NCBI GenBank assembly: GCA_027019165.1
Contig: JALUXC010000008.1
Span: forward strand, 62,001-126,000
DNA: 64,000 bases
Source: Pseudophaeobacter sp.
GTDB lineage: Bacteria > Pseudomonadota > Alphaproteobacteria > Rhodobacterales > Rhodobacteraceae
Direction of reading: 5' to 3'
In this document: one piece after another, positions 53,399 through 62,897 of the stretch
Layout: each line of letters opens with the position of its first letter
Position numbering within the stretch: the stretch's first letter is position 1
Program-made: the position numbers and the translations under genes
The notes under the pieces: generated by a model
Told to the model about the DNA's origin: nothing
The model's database searches: none
What the model saw: only the letters and a program-made list of their open reading frames with translations

Positions 53399-54214
53399 TT
53401 AATGCGCCAGTCCTGCGGTACCCCAGACGTAGACCGCCACAAAGAGGAACAGCCAGACAACGTCAACAAAGTGCCAGTACCAGGCGGCAGCCTCGAAACC
53501 GACGTGCTGTTCAGGGGTGAAGTCGCCTTTCAGTGCACGGATCAGGCAGACGGTCAGGAAGATCGTGCCGATGATGACGTGGAAGCCGTGGAAACCGGTG
53601 GCCATGAAGAAGTTGGAGAAGAACTCATCTTCACCAAAGGCCCAGCCTTCGTGCAGCAGATGCGCATATTCATAGCCCTGCAGGAAGGTGAAGAAGAGGC
53701 CGAGAACGATACCGATGGACAGGCCCTGTACCAGCGCTTTGCGGTCGTTGTTGTGCACCAGAGCATGGTGCGCCCAGGTCACGGCACAGCCAGACAGCAG
53801 CAGAACCAGCGTGTTGATCAGCGGCAGGTGGAAGGCGTCCACTGCGTAGATCTCAGGCTGCACATATTCAGAGCCGACGTAGTTCTCCATCGGGTACATG
53901 GCGTGTTTGAAGAACGACCAGAACCAGGCGAAGAAGAACATCACTTCGGACATCACAAAAAGGATGAAACCATAGCGCAGACCGATGCGGACCACCGGCG
54001 TGTGATCACCCTGACGGCTTTCGGCGACCACTTCGGACCACCAGCCGAACATGGTGTAGAGCACCGCAGCAAGACCGGCCCAGAACAGCCAGGCCGTGAT
54101 GCCGTGCATCCACAGCACGGCGCCAAACAGCATTGCAAACCCGCCTACGGAACCCAGCAGAGGCCAGATCGACGGTGGCAGAATGTGATAGTCGTGGTTT
54201 TTAGCATGCGCCAT
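53399..54214 (-). CDS. ctaE: Cytochrome c oxidase subunit III
   Basis: A 271-aa subunit III of aa3-type oxidase with seven transmembrane helices. [22 protein letters not shown] is the family start; [17 protein letters not shown] and [16 protein letters not shown] (with the conserved His) are hallmark segments, and [14 protein letters not shown] is the C-terminus. It is the last structural gene of the ctaC-ctaB-coxF-ctaG-ctaE run. Subunit I (ctaD) is not in the window. Confidence 0.97.
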   Translation of the reverse strand: MAHAKNHDYHILPPSIWPLLGSVGGFAMLFGAVLWMHGITAWLFWAGLAAVLYTMFGWWSEVVAESRQGDHTPVVRIGLRYGFILFVMSEVMFFFAWFWSFFKHAMYPMENYVGSEYVQPEIYAVDAFHLPLINTLVLLLSGCAVTWAHHALVHNNDRKALVQGLSIGIVLGLFFTFLQGYEYAHLLHEGWAFGEDEFFSNFFMATGFHGFHVIIGTIFLTVCLIRALKGDFTPEQHVGFEAAAWYWHFVDVVWLFLFVAVYVWGTAGLAH

Positions 54215-54237
54215 TTAAGTGTCCCTCACCTAGCGGC

Positions 54238-54825
54238 CTAGTTCGTGGTTATGCCTGCCCCGGCTTTATCACCGGTGTCGAGAGCGGCATAGCCCTCGGG
54301 CAGATCGATTTCATAGAATGTGTAGGAAAGCGTGATCGTATGCACGTATTTTCCGTCCCGGTCCTCGACGATTTCCGGATCCACAAAGAAGGTCACGGGC
54401 ATCTGCACCCGCTCCCCCGGTTGCAGCACCTGTTCGGTAAAGCAAAAACAGGCGATTTTCTCAAAATAAGCGCCGGCCGAATAGGGGGTCACATTATAGG
54501 ACGCCTGCCCGGCAACAGGGTGATCTGTCGGATTGTAAGCCTCATAAAAGGCAAGGCCCGTCTCACCGATCTTGATCTCCATTTCGCGCTCGACCGGTTT
54601 GAACTCCCAAGGCATGTCACGTTCTTTGGAAGCGTCAAACCGCACGGTGATGGTCTTGTCCAGAACCGTATCAGAGCCTTGCTCGGCCACTCCGGTGACG
54701 CCACCAAAACCGGTAACCCGACAGAACCAGTCATAAAACGGTACCGAAGCCCAGGCCAGACCGCCCATGAGGACAACCACGCCGACAGTTTGAAAAACGG
54801 TTTTTGTGGGACCTGCAAGTGCCAT
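54238..54825 (-). CDS. ctaG: Cytochrome c oxidase copper-insertion protein CtaG (Cox11)
   Basis: CtaG delivers copper to the CuB site of subunit I. The 195-aa protein has an N-terminal membrane anchor (about 11-28), a periplasmic immunoglobulin-like domain and the copper motif C-F-C-F (KIACFCFTEQ), followed by MPVTFFVDPEI, as in Cox11. Its ATG overlaps the small coxF-like stop. Confidence 0.95.
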   Translation of the reverse strand: MALAGPTKTVFQTVGVVVLMGGLAWASVPFYDWFCRVTGFGGVTGVAEQGSDTVLDKTITVRFDASKERDMPWEFKPVEREMEIKIGETGLAFYEAYNPTDHPVAGQASYNVTPYSAGAYFEKIACFCFTEQVLQPGERVQMPVTFFVDPEIVEDRDGKYVHTITLSYTFYEIDLPEGYAALDTGDKAGAGITTN

Positions 54826-54995
54826 CAGTTCTGCTCCGTCTGCGATTGGGCCTGGGGAAACTTGAACCCCGTGGAGGTCACTTTGACCATGGTCAAAGCC
54901 AGAACCAAGACGACAAAACCGCCCAGCAACAGGCCAACGCCCAAGTTGCGCCCCAGACGCCGTTTATGCAGTTCGTGTTCCTTGCGCAGGGCCAT
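54825..54995 (-). CDS. coxF: Small membrane protein CoxF-like, in the oxidase operon
   Basis: A 56-aa gene, easily missed, between ctaB and ctaG. It starts 1 nt after the ctaB stop with GGAGG eight bases before the ATG, and its stop overlaps the ctaG ATG. The protein begins MALRKEHELHKRRLGRN, has one hydrophobic segment (about 17-35) and ends with a polar tail (FPQAQSQTEQN). Small proteins in this place are called CoxF in related alphaproteobacteria and may assist assembly. The tight overlaps on both sides show that it is translated as part of the operon. Confidence 0.87.
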   Translation of the reverse strand: MALRKEHELHKRRLGRNLGVGLLLGGFVVLVLALTMVKVTSTGFKFPQAQSQTEQN

Positions 54996-54996
54996 A

Positions 54997-55938
54997 TCAC
55001 CAGCCTCCCAGACCGTATGGTTTCATCAGGGCTTCGACGAGAATCGCGCCGAAGTGCAGGAACAGGTAGAGCAGAGAGAGTTTGAAGAAAGCGCGCTCAA
55101 CCTTGAAATTGTCAGCTTCGCTATCGTCTTCATCACGGCGATAGATCTTCCAGGCGCCATGCAGGAACAGGGCGTTGAGGACAGCAGCCACAGCCAAGTA
55201 GATCGGGCCGCCAATGCCCGAGAAGGCAGTGCCAACGGCCAGAATGGCCAGCAAAACGGTATAGACCAGAATGTGTACGCGGGTCGCGCGGCGACCGTGG
55301 GTCACTGTCAGCATCGGAACGCCCGCATCGTCGTAGTCCGAGCGCATGAACAGCGCCAGTGCCCAAAAATGGGGGGGCGTCCACATGAAGGTCAGCGCGA
55401 ACATCAGCCAGGGTTCAATCGACATCGTGCCGGTGGCGGCAATCCAGCCAATGACCGGTGGGAAGGCCCCGGCAGCGCCACCGATGACGATGTTCTGCGG
55501 CGTCGCCCGCTTGAGCCACATGGTATAGATCACCACGTAAAAGAAGATGGTGAAGGCCAGAAAAGCCCCGGCGAACAGGTTTGTCGCAAGCCCCAGCATG
55601 ATGCAGGACAGGCCCGAAAGCGCGAGGCCAAGGCTGAGGGCCTCACCCGCTTCGACCTTGCCCGCGGGAATGGGGCGGGATTTGGTCCGTTTCATCACCT
55701 GATCAATATCCGCGTCCCACCACATGTTCAGCGCGCCGGAGGCGCCGCCGCCAATCGCGATGAACAGGATTGCCGCAAAGCCGATCACGGGATGAACACC
55801 AACCGGCGCAGCCAAAAGGCCCACCAAGGCCGTGAACACGACCAAAGACATCACGCGCGGCTTCAGCAGGGCGAAATAGTCACCAAAGCTGGGCTCGTCG
55901 TCGCGGATATTGCTGGCATTGATGCTTGCGTCGCTCAT
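54997..55938 (-). CDS. ctaB: Protoheme IX farnesyltransferase (heme O synthase)
   Basis: CtaB adds a farnesyl group to heme B to give heme O, the precursor of heme A. The 313-aa UbiA-type membrane protein shows LLKPRVMSLVVFTALVG, the first Asp-rich motif NMWWDADIDQVMKRTKSRPIP, and the second Asp motif (RSDYDDAGVPML). The ATG at 55938 is used; an ATG six codons earlier lacks a Shine-Dalgarno. It is separated from ctaC by 132 nt with two hairpins. Confidence 0.96.
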   Translation of the reverse strand: MSDASINASNIRDDEPSFGDYFALLKPRVMSLVVFTALVGLLAAPVGVHPVIGFAAILFIAIGGGASGALNMWWDADIDQVMKRTKSRPIPAGKVEAGEALSLGLALSGLSCIMLGLATNLFAGAFLAFTIFFYVVIYTMWLKRATPQNIVIGGAAGAFPPVIGWIAATGTMSIEPWLMFALTFMWTPPHFWALALFMRSDYDDAGVPMLTVTHGRRATRVHILVYTVLLAILAVGTAFSGIGGPIYLAVAAVLNALFLHGAWKIYRRDEDDSEADNFKVERAFFKLSLLYLFLHFGAILVEALMKPYGLGGW

Positions 55939-56005
55939 GTCAGTCTCTTTGGCCATCGGGGGATGCGGCGCGGGCCACATCCTTATTACAGGTCAGATAG
56001 TGCGA

Positions 56006-56061
56006 TGGGCGCCACCGATTGCAGGAGCGCCCATTCCGGGAGGGGGCCGCCGCGCGGCCCC
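56006..56061 (-). promoter_or_regulatory. Two GC-rich hairpins between ctaC and ctaB
   Basis: GGGGCCGC-CGC-GCGGCCCC (56043-56061, 8 bp) lies 9 nt after the ctaC stop. TGGGCGC (56006-56012) pairs with GCGCCCA (56027-56033) further on. Neither has a T-tract on the minus strand, so partial termination or a block to 3' RNA decay is more likely than full termination. Either would give more subunit II message than assembly-factor message. Confidence 0.65.
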
Positions 56062-56070
56062 GGGTCAGCA

Positions 56071-56910
56071 TCAGTTGGACGCGACCTGGTAAGACTGCGG
56101 CACGCCCGCATATTCGTCGATCGCGCCTTTCAGCCATTCCTCATAGGCTTCTTCGCTGACCACTTTGACGGTGATCGGCATGTAGGCGTGGTCCTTGCCG
56201 CACAGTTCAGAGCACTGACCGAAATAGATGCCTTCCTTGGTCGGCTTGAACCAGAGCTCAGCCAGGCGACCCGGAACACCGTCCTGCTTCACGCCAAAGG
56301 CCGGGATGGTCCAGGAGTGGATCACGTCTGCCGCGGTCACCTGCATCACGATGGTCTTGCCAACGGGCACGACAACTGCGGTGTCGGTGGCCAGCAGGTA
56401 TTCGTCTTCGTTGTAGCCGTGGTTGGCCAGCTCTTCGCGGGGCAACAGGAAGCTCTCAAAGCCGAACTCGTGGTCGACATACTCGTAACCCCAGTACCAC
56501 TGGTAGCCAGTCACCTTGATGGTGACGTCACCTTCGGGGATCTCCTGCTGGCGGAACAGTTCCGGCAAAGAGAAAGAGCCGATGAACACCAAGATCAGGA
56601 TCGGGATCACGGTCCAGGCGATTTCAATCGGGGTGTGGTGAGTGAAGGACGCGGCCTCGGGGTTCGCGCGCTTGTTGAAACGCACGATGGCGTAAAGCAG
56701 CAAACCGGCCACAAAAACGCAGATCACGGTGATGATCACCAGGATCAGATGGTCGAGCATATGGATGCCTTCCGCCAGTTCGGTCGCAGCCGGCTGGAAC
56801 CCAAGGCCGCCGTCGGTCGGCTTACCAATGGTTTCCAGACCTTCTTGCGCTGTGGCTGGAAGGCTCGTGAGGCCAGCAAAAAGGCCCGAAAGCATCAAAG
56901 CATTCTTCAT
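56071..56910 (-). CDS. ctaC: Cytochrome c oxidase subunit II
   Basis: Subunit II of aa3-type oxidase, 279 aa. It has a signal peptide ending A-T-A-Q at about residue 22, two transmembrane helices ([18 protein letters not shown] and [17 protein letters not shown]), the aromatic YQWYWGYEY patch, and a complete CuA site (His in VIHSW; C, E, C, H and M in [13 protein letters not shown]). The ATG at 56910 gives a normal signal peptide; a longer open frame adds 23 unlikely residues. It is the first gene of the leftward oxidase run and divergent from tldD. Confidence 0.97.
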   Translation of the reverse strand: MKNALMLSGLFAGLTSLPATAQEGLETIGKPTDGGLGFQPAATELAEGIHMLDHLILVIITVICVFVAGLLLYAIVRFNKRANPEAASFTHHTPIEIAWTVIPILILVFIGSFSLPELFRQQEIPEGDVTIKVTGYQWYWGYEYVDHEFGFESFLLPREELANHGYNEDEYLLATDTAVVVPVGKTIVMQVTAADVIHSWTIPAFGVKQDGVPGRLAELWFKPTKEGIYFGQCSELCGKDHAYMPITVKVVSEEAYEEWLKGAIDEYAGVPQSYQVASN

Positions 56911-57072
56911 GTCATGTCCTGATCGTTTGATCGCGTTGTTGCTGCTGCCCGCCACATTTCCCGGAAAACTTGATTCCACGAAAACGCACCGAACCCGTTG
57001 TCTTTGACGCAGCTTAAAATCATATTCCTACGGGCAGATAAAGAGGCAGGCGAGCGGCAAAGCGTCGCTTTC

Positions 57073-57086
57073 TTGATTTAGATCAA
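57073..57086. promoter_or_regulatory. FNR/FnrL-type binding site between ctaC and tldD
   Basis: TTGAT-TTAG-ATCAA matches the FNR consensus TTGAT-N4-ATCAA at every defined position. It lies 44 nt before tldD and 163 nt before ctaC. Either gene could be the target; oxygen control of ctaC is plausible since FNR-type proteins often adjust terminal oxidases. Confidence 0.7.
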
Positions 57087-57129
57087 AAAAAATCGCCGCG
57101 TTACAGCCCCGACACAGAGGATCAATGCC

Positions 57130-58551
57130 ATGGAACCCAATGCCTATCGCCCGTTCGAGACCAGTCTCCCCGAGGATGAGGCGCTGTCGATCCTGCGCAG
57201 CGCCACGAAAGGCGCCGATGACGGTGAAATCTTCGCGGAGCGGCGCAAGTCCGAAGCGCTGGTGTTTGACGATGGGCGTCTGCGCAACGCCAGCTATGAC
57301 GCCGCCGAAGGGTTTGGCCTGCGCGCGGTCAATGGCGATGTCGCGGGCTATGCGCATTCGACGGATGTCTCTATCGGTGCGCTGACCCGCGCAGCAGAAA
57401 CCGCTCGGCTTGCCGTTGGTGACGGGGGCGGTACCTATGCAGAGCCGCCCATTGCAACCAACAAACGCCTTTATACTGATGCGGATCCGATCGGCGCCCT
57501 GCCCTTCCCGGTGAAGGTGGAGACCCTGCGCGAGATCGATGCCTTTGCCCGGGCTCTTGATCCGCGTGTGGTTCAGGTCTCGGCGACGCTGGCAGCCTCG
57601 TTGCAAGAGGTGGAGATCCTGCGCGCTGACGGGATCCGCGTGCGCGATGTGCGCCCCATGACCCGGCTCAATGTTTCAGTCATCGTAGAAAAGGACGGGC
57701 GCCGGGAAAGCGGATCTGTCGGCGGCGGCGGTCGCGTTGGCCTTGATGGGCTCATCGACCCGGCAAGCTGGCAGGCCAAAGCCCGTGAGGCGCTGCGAAT
57801 CGCGCTGGTCAACCTCGAAGCCGTTCCGGCACCGGCTGGAGAAATGGAAGTTGTCCTTGGCCCGGGATGGCCCGGCATCTTGCTGCACGAAGCCATCGGC
57901 CATGGCCTTGAGGGTGATTTCAATCGCAAGGGCAGTTCGGCTTTTGCCGGTCTCATGGGGCAGCGTATTGCCTCCCCCGGCGTGACCGTTCTTGACGACG
58001 GCACCATTCCAGACCGGCGCGGCTCCATCACAGTCGACGACGAAGGCACGCCCAGCCAGAAAACCACCCTGATCGAAGACGGTATTCTTGTCGGTTTCAT
58101 GCAGGATCGCCAGAACGCCCGCCTGATGGGCGTTGAACCCACCGGCAATGGACGCAGACAAAGCTATGCCCATGCGCCGATGCCGCGGATGACCAACACA
58201 TATATGATGGGCGGGGATACGGATCCTGCCGATCTGGTCGCGGGAATCAAGGACGGGATCTGGGCCGTGGGCTTTGGCGGCGGCCAGGTGGACATCACCA
58301 ATGGAAAGTTCGTCTTTTCCTGCACTGAGGCGTACCGGGTGCAAAACGGTAAGGTCGGCGCCCCGGTGAAAGGGGCAACCCTGATCGGAGACGGGGCGAC
58401 AGCTCTCAAACAGATACGTGCGCTAGGCAACGACATGGAGCTGGACCCGGGAATGGGCAACTGCGGCAAGGCCGGCCAATGGGTCCCGGTCGGCGTGGGC
58501 CAGCCCTCAGTGCTGATGGGTGGGCTGACCGTGGGCGGCGCCGCGATCTAG
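57130..58551 (+). CDS. tldD: Metalloprotease TldD
   Basis: TldD with its partner TldE (PmbA) forms a zinc peptidase that degrades unfolded peptides and matures modified peptides. The 473-aa protein has the HExxxH motif (HEAIGHGLEGDF) in the right place and the C-terminal GMGNCGKAGQ glycine-rich end. TldE is not in the window. It is divergent from ctaC, with an FNR-type box in its promoter region. Confidence 0.95.
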   Translation: MEPNAYRPFETSLPEDEALSILRSATKGADDGEIFAERRKSEALVFDDGRLRNASYDAAEGFGLRAVNGDVAGYAHSTDVSIGALTRAAETARLAVGDGGGTYAEPPIATNKRLYTDADPIGALPFPVKVETLREIDAFARALDPRVVQVSATLAASLQEVEILRADGIRVRDVRPMTRLNVSVIVEKDGRRESGSVGGGGRVGLDGLIDPASWQAKAREALRIALVNLEAVPAPAGEMEVVLGPGWPGILLHEAIGHGLEGDFNRKGSSAFAGLMGQRIASPGVTVLDDGTIPDRRGSITVDDEGTPSQKTTLIEDGILVGFMQDRQNARLMGVEPTGNGRRQSYAHAPMPRMTNTYMMGGDTDPADLVAGIKDGIWAVGFGGGQVDITNGKFVFSCTEAYRVQNGKVGAPVKGATLIGDGATALKQIRALGNDMELDPGMGNCGKAGQWVPVGVGQPSVLMGGLTVGGAAI

Positions 58552-58839
58552 GTAAAGAGACGCCACAAAAGAGGTAAAGATTGCCGCACGCCTTGAGCGG
58601 GTTTGCCAGGTGACTGGACACAAAACCCGCCCAAATCACGCTCTTTTTGCTCTACTGTAGCGAATACGACTGCAAAAACAGCACAAAAACTTTGGCCTCA
58701 ACGAACGAAAGCCTCACAAAAACAATGCCCTACTCACTATTGGTCTCATTGTGGGAAAAAGATCGAAAAATTTGACTCTATTCACCACCTGTTAACCCAC
58801 CAAGGTTAATTCTAGGGATGCAAACAGGCGGAGTTACGG
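58552..58839. other. Intergenic region between tldD and dprA
   Basis: A 288-nt gap with clearly lower G+C than its surroundings. GCGGGTTT (58597-58604) and AAACCCGC (58623-58630) form an 8-bp stem that might end tldD transcription, but the nearest T-tract is 13 nt further. The A/T-rich half before dprA probably holds its promoter. No coding potential or known RNA is seen. Confidence 0.5.
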
Positions 58840-60045
58840 ATGACTGAAGAAGCACATTCTTCCACTCACCCCCCACTCCCACCCACCACGGAAGATCTCC
58901 AGTTTTCGTGGCTTCGTCTTTTGCGCTCCAGGCGGGTAGGTCCGGCTACATTCTACCGGCTGCTCTCTGAATACGGTTCAGCGCAGAACGCGCTGACAGC
59001 GTTGCCAAAAATGGCACGTTCCGCTGGCATTAAAGGGTATGAAATATGCTCTGCTGATGCGGTAGACGCCGAAATGGAAGTCGCAAAAGCCGCCAATGCG
59101 CGGCTTTTGTGCTTTGGAACACCCGACTATCCTGCTGCCCTCGCGCAGATGAGAGACCCTCCCCCCGCGCTTTGGGCCATTGGCGATTTGGATGTCCTGC
59201 ACCGCCCGATGATCGCGATTGTCGGCGCTCGCAACGCCTCTTCGCTTGGGACCCGAATGGCGCGCGCCTTGGCGTATGATCTGGGCACTCAGGGCTTTAC
59301 GGTCGTGTCTGGCCTTGCCCGAGGTGTCGACACAGCGGCGCATGACGCGTCCCTTGCCTCTGGAACCGTGGCCGTTCTTGCTGGCGGGGTTGATGTGATC
59401 TATCCCGCTGAGAACACACGACTGGCGGAGCAGATCCGTGACAGAGGCGTGTTGCTTTCCGAACAACCCATGGGGCTGCCCCCCAAAGCCCGCCATTTTC
59501 CCAAACGCAACCGGATTATTGCTGGTCTCGCTCAGGCGGTGGTTGTGGTCGAAGCAGCCGCAAAATCCGGCACCCTGATCACGGCCCGCGATGCGCTCGA
59601 CATGGGCCGCGAAGTTCTGGCCGTTCCCGGCCACCCTTTCGATGCCCGCGCATCCGGGTGCAACATGCTGATCCGTGATGGCGCCCAGCTTGTGCGCAAC
59701 GCCGAAGATGTGATCGCTGCTCTGCCCCCTGCTCCACATGTCACACTATGCTCTCTGCCAGGTGGCACCCCCGGCAATGACACTGCTCACAACGCCAAGG
59801 AGGCCCTCGCGAAACTCCCCCCGCCGCCACCGCAACGACGCAGCCTGCGCGAGACCGCCGCGCTCCATCAGCAGGTCCTGGACCGTCTCGGGCCTTCTCC
59901 AACACCCGAAGATCAATTGCTGCGAGACCTGGCCATCGCCCCAAGAGATCTCTCCACGGTGCTTACGGACCTGGAACTGGATGGCTCTGTGGACAGGCTG
60001 CCCGGCGGGCTGCTCAGCCGCCCTTTGGTCCGAAAGGATGACTGA
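58840..60045 (+). CDS. dprA: DNA-processing protein DprA
   Basis: DprA protects incoming single-stranded DNA and loads RecA during natural transformation. At 401 aa it has the Rossmann core (about residues 110-320): IVGARNASSLGT, SGLARGVDTAAHDASL, FPKRNRIIAGL and KSGTLITARDALDMGREV, and a C-terminal winged-helix (DML1-like) domain. An N-terminal helix-hairpin-like region precedes the core. GGAG lies six bases before the ATG. topA follows after 185 nt, an arrangement common in bacteria. Confidence 0.96.
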   Translation: MTEEAHSSTHPPLPPTTEDLQFSWLRLLRSRRVGPATFYRLLSEYGSAQNALTALPKMARSAGIKGYEICSADAVDAEMEVAKAANARLLCFGTPDYPAALAQMRDPPPALWAIGDLDVLHRPMIAIVGARNASSLGTRMARALAYDLGTQGFTVVSGLARGVDTAAHDASLASGTVAVLAGGVDVIYPAENTRLAEQIRDRGVLLSEQPMGLPPKARHFPKRNRIIAGLAQAVVVVEAAAKSGTLITARDALDMGREVLAVPGHPFDARASGCNMLIRDGAQLVRNAEDVIAALPPAPHVTLCSLPGGTPGNDTAHNAKEALAKLPPPPPQRRSLRETAALHQQVLDRLGPSPTPEDQLLRDLAIAPRDLSTVLTDLELDGSVDRLPGGLLSRPLVRKDD

Positions 60046-60230
60046 TTCCCGGTAATACGCCTCATAGCAATGCGCTGCGCTCAATAGGACAGCATGAGGC
60101 CGCAAATGCGCGGCAAAGCCAGCACAGACACCGCGTCCTAAGCCCGCGCATTGACATTCTCCCCTTGCACGCCACATGTTGCCCCGCCATAGAGCGCGCT
60201 GTACCCGCCCTTCAAGAGGTCCAATAATAA

Positions 60231-62897
60231 ATGCCAGTCGTTGTCGTCGAATCCCCAGCCAAAGCAAAAACAATCAACAAGTATCTGGGCTCTGACTACA
60301 CCGTTCTGGCGTCTTACGGCCACGTGCGCGACTTGCCTCCAAAGGATGGATCGGTCGACACCGAACATGATTTCGAGATGAAGTGGGAGGTCGGCAACGA
60401 CAGCCGCAAGCACGTCAAGGCGATCGCCGATGCCCTCAAGGACGACAACGCGCTGATTCTCGCAACCGACCCCGACCGCGAAGGCGAGGCAATCAGCTGG
60501 CACCTGCAAGAGGCGCTGACCAAGCGCCGCTCGATCAAGAAAGACACGCCGGTCAGCCGCGTGACCTTCAATGCGATCACCAAGGAAGCCGTTGCCGAGG
60601 CGATGAAGAACCCGCGTCAGGTGGACATGCCGCTGGTCGAGGCCTATCTGGCCCGCCGCGCGCTAGACTACCTCGTGGGCTTCAACCTCTCCCCCGTTCT
60701 GTGGCGCAAACTGCCCGGCGCCCGCTCGGCCGGCCGCGTGCAATCGGTCTGCCTGCGCCTGATCGTCGAGCGTGAGATGGAGATAGAAGCCTTCAACCCG
60801 CGCGAATACTGGTCAGTGAAGGCCCAGCTTTCCACCCCGCGCGGGCAGGAGTTCGAGGCCCGGCTCACGGTTCTGGGCGGCGACAAGCTCGACAAATACG
60901 ATCTGGCCAATGCGACCGCCGCCGAACTGGCCGTGCAGGCCGTCGCCAGCCGCGATCTGGTGGTTCAGTCGGTCGAGGCCAAGCCTGCCTCCCGCAATCC
61001 TTCTGCTCCCTTCATGACCTCCACCTTGCAGCAGGAGGCGAGCCGCAAGTTCGGCATGGGCGCGCGCCAGTGCATGAATGCGGCGCAGCGGCTTTATGAG
61101 GCGGGCTACATCACCTATATGCGGACCGATGGCATCGATATGGCGCCCGAAGCGGTTCAGGCCGCCCGCGCCGAGATCGAAACCCGCTATGGCGCCGACT
61201 ACGTGCCCGCATCGCCCCGCATCTACAAGAACAAGGCCAAGAACGCTCAGGAAGCGCATGAATGTATCCGCCCCACGGATATGAGCCGCGATGCAAAAAG
61301 CTTGAAGGTCAGCGAAGAGGATCAGCGCAAGCTCTATGATCTGATCTGGAAGCGCACCCTTTCCTGCCAGATGGAAGGCGCCCGGATGGAGCGCACCACT
61401 GTCGATATCGGCTCAGGCGACGGTCAGGTGGTGCTGCGCGCCACCGGGCAAGTTGTGCTGTTTGATGGTTTCATGCGAGTCTACGAAGAGGGGCGCGACG
61501 ATGTGGTGGACGAGGATGACAAGCGCCTGCCGCAGATCATGAACGGTGAAAAGGTGGGTTTTGCCTCCTCTCTGGCAGCGCAGGCCGAAAAGGCGGGCAA
61601 GGACGCTGCGATCCTGTCGGAAAATGCCGCTGTTCTGGGCCTGCAGCACCACACCCAGCCGCCGCCGCGCTATACCGAGGCAACGCTTGTAAAGAAGATG
61701 GAAGAGCTGGGCATCGGCCGCCCCTCGACCTATGCCAGCGTCATCACCACGATCCAGGACCGCGAATATGTCCGCAAGGACAAGAACCGCCTCTTCCCCG
61801 AGGACAAGGGCCGGATCGTGACCATCTTCCTGCTGAACTTCTTCAAGCGCTACGTGGAATATGATTTCACCGCCGCATTGGAAGAGCAGCTGGATGACGT
61901 CAGCGCCGGTGAGGCCGACTACAAGGATCTCTTGGGCAGTTTCTGGCGGGATTTCTCGGCCGCGATTGCCGAAACCTCGGATCTGAGGATCACCGAAGTG
62001 CTGGATGTTCTGGACGATGCGCTGGCACCGCAGCTTTACCCGCCGCGCGAGGATGGCACCGATCCGCGGATCTGCCCCAAATGCGGTGCGGGCCAGCTGC
62101 ATCTCAAGACCTCGCGTACAGGCGGCTTCGTGGGATGTGGCAACTACCCCGAATGCAACTACACGCGCCCGATCTCGGGTGAGGGCGCCGAAGGATACGA
62201 GCGCATCCTTGGCGAAGATGATGGCGATGAGATCCATCTGAAGTCAGGCCGGTTCGGGCCTTACGTGCAGCGCGGCGAAGCAACAACTGAGAATAAGAAA
62301 CCGCCGCGCTCTTCCCTGCCGAAACAAGGGAGGGACTTCCTGCCCGGTTGGGGGCCCAATGAGATCACCCTTGAGCAGGCGGTGACCCTTTTGACCCTGC
62401 CCCGCGAGATCGGCCAGCACCCGGATGGCGGCGTGATCCAGTCGAACCTGGGGCGCTTTGGCCCCTATATTGCGCACCAGCGCCCGGACGAGGAAAAGCC
62501 GGTCTATGTGAACCTCAAGGAGACTCTGGACGTTTTTGAGATCGGCATGAACCGCGCCGTGGAAATGCTGGCCGAAAAACGCGCCAATCCCGGACGTGGC
62601 CGTCGTGCCGCCGCCAAGGCGCTGAAAGAACTCGGCGAACACCCCGAGAGCGGCGGCGCCGTCAGCATCATGGATGGCCGCTATGGACCGTATGTGAAAT
62701 GGGAAAAGGTGAACGCCACCCTGCCCAAAGATGTCGAACCTGCCAATGTCACGATGGAGATGGCGGTTCAGCTGATCACCGAGAAGGCCGGAAAGAGCAA
62801 AAAGAAAGCCCCCTCCAAGAAAACTGCTGGGAAAAAGACCGCCACCAAGAAGGCCGCTCCGAAAAAGACCGCGAAAAAGGCCTCGGACGCCAGCTGA
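60231..62897 (+). CDS. topA: DNA topoisomerase I
   Basis: A type IA topoisomerase that relaxes negative supercoils. In the 888-aa protein the TOPRIM domain opens with VVVESPAKAKTI and carries DPDREGEAISWH; the catalytic Tyr296 is in YITYMRTDG. One C4 zinc finger (CPKCGAGQL...GCGNYPEC) follows near residue 615, then repeats of the degenerate topo C-terminal type (SGRFGPYVQ, LGRFGPYIA, DGRYGPYVK). The tail from about 850 is very Lys/Ala-rich, like histone H1, and probably binds DNA. A TTGACA at 60151-60156 could be part of its promoter. Confidence 0.97.
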   Translation: MPVVVVESPAKAKTINKYLGSDYTVLASYGHVRDLPPKDGSVDTEHDFEMKWEVGNDSRKHVKAIADALKDDNALILATDPDREGEAISWHLQEALTKRRSIKKDTPVSRVTFNAITKEAVAEAMKNPRQVDMPLVEAYLARRALDYLVGFNLSPVLWRKLPGARSAGRVQSVCLRLIVEREMEIEAFNPREYWSVKAQLSTPRGQEFEARLTVLGGDKLDKYDLANATAAELAVQAVASRDLVVQSVEAKPASRNPSAPFMTSTLQQEASRKFGMGARQCMNAAQRLYEAGYITYMRTDGIDMAPEAVQAARAEIETRYGADYVPASPRIYKNKAKNAQEAHECIRPTDMSRDAKSLKVSEEDQRKLYDLIWKRTLSCQMEGARMERTTVDIGSGDGQVVLRATGQVVLFDGFMRVYEEGRDDVVDEDDKRLPQIMNGEKVGFASSLAAQAEKAGKDAAILSENAAVLGLQHHTQPPPRYTEATLVKKMEELGIGRPSTYASVITTIQDREYVRKDKNRLFPEDKGRIVTIFLLNFFKRYVEYDFTAALEEQLDDVSAGEADYKDLLGSFWRDFSAAIAETSDLRITEVLDVLDDALAPQLYPPREDGTDPRICPKCGAGQLHLKTSRTGGFVGCGNYPECNYTRPISGEGAEGYERILGEDDGDEIHLKSGRFGPYVQRGEATTENKKPPRSSLPKQGRDFLPGWGPNEITLEQAVTLLTLPREIGQHPDGGVIQSNLGRFGPYIAHQRPDEEKPVYVNLKETLDVFEIGMNRAVEMLAEKRANPGRGRRAAAKALKELGEHPESGGAVSIMDGRYGPYVKWEKVNATLPKDVEPANVTMEMAVQLITEKAGKSKKKAPSKKTAGKKTATKKAAPKKTAKKASDAS

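Noticed and set aside
54340-56922. An 860-codon plus-strand open frame across the cytochrome oxidase genes
   Set aside because: It runs antisense to ctaG, coxF, ctaB and ctaC, all clearly identified by motifs. The translation is low-complexity and His/Gln/Asp-rich, typical of a shadow frame.
60151-60179. TTGACA-N17-ACATGT as the topA promoter
   Set aside because: The -35 is good and the spacing is right, but the -10 box is poor, so it is mentioned only with topA.
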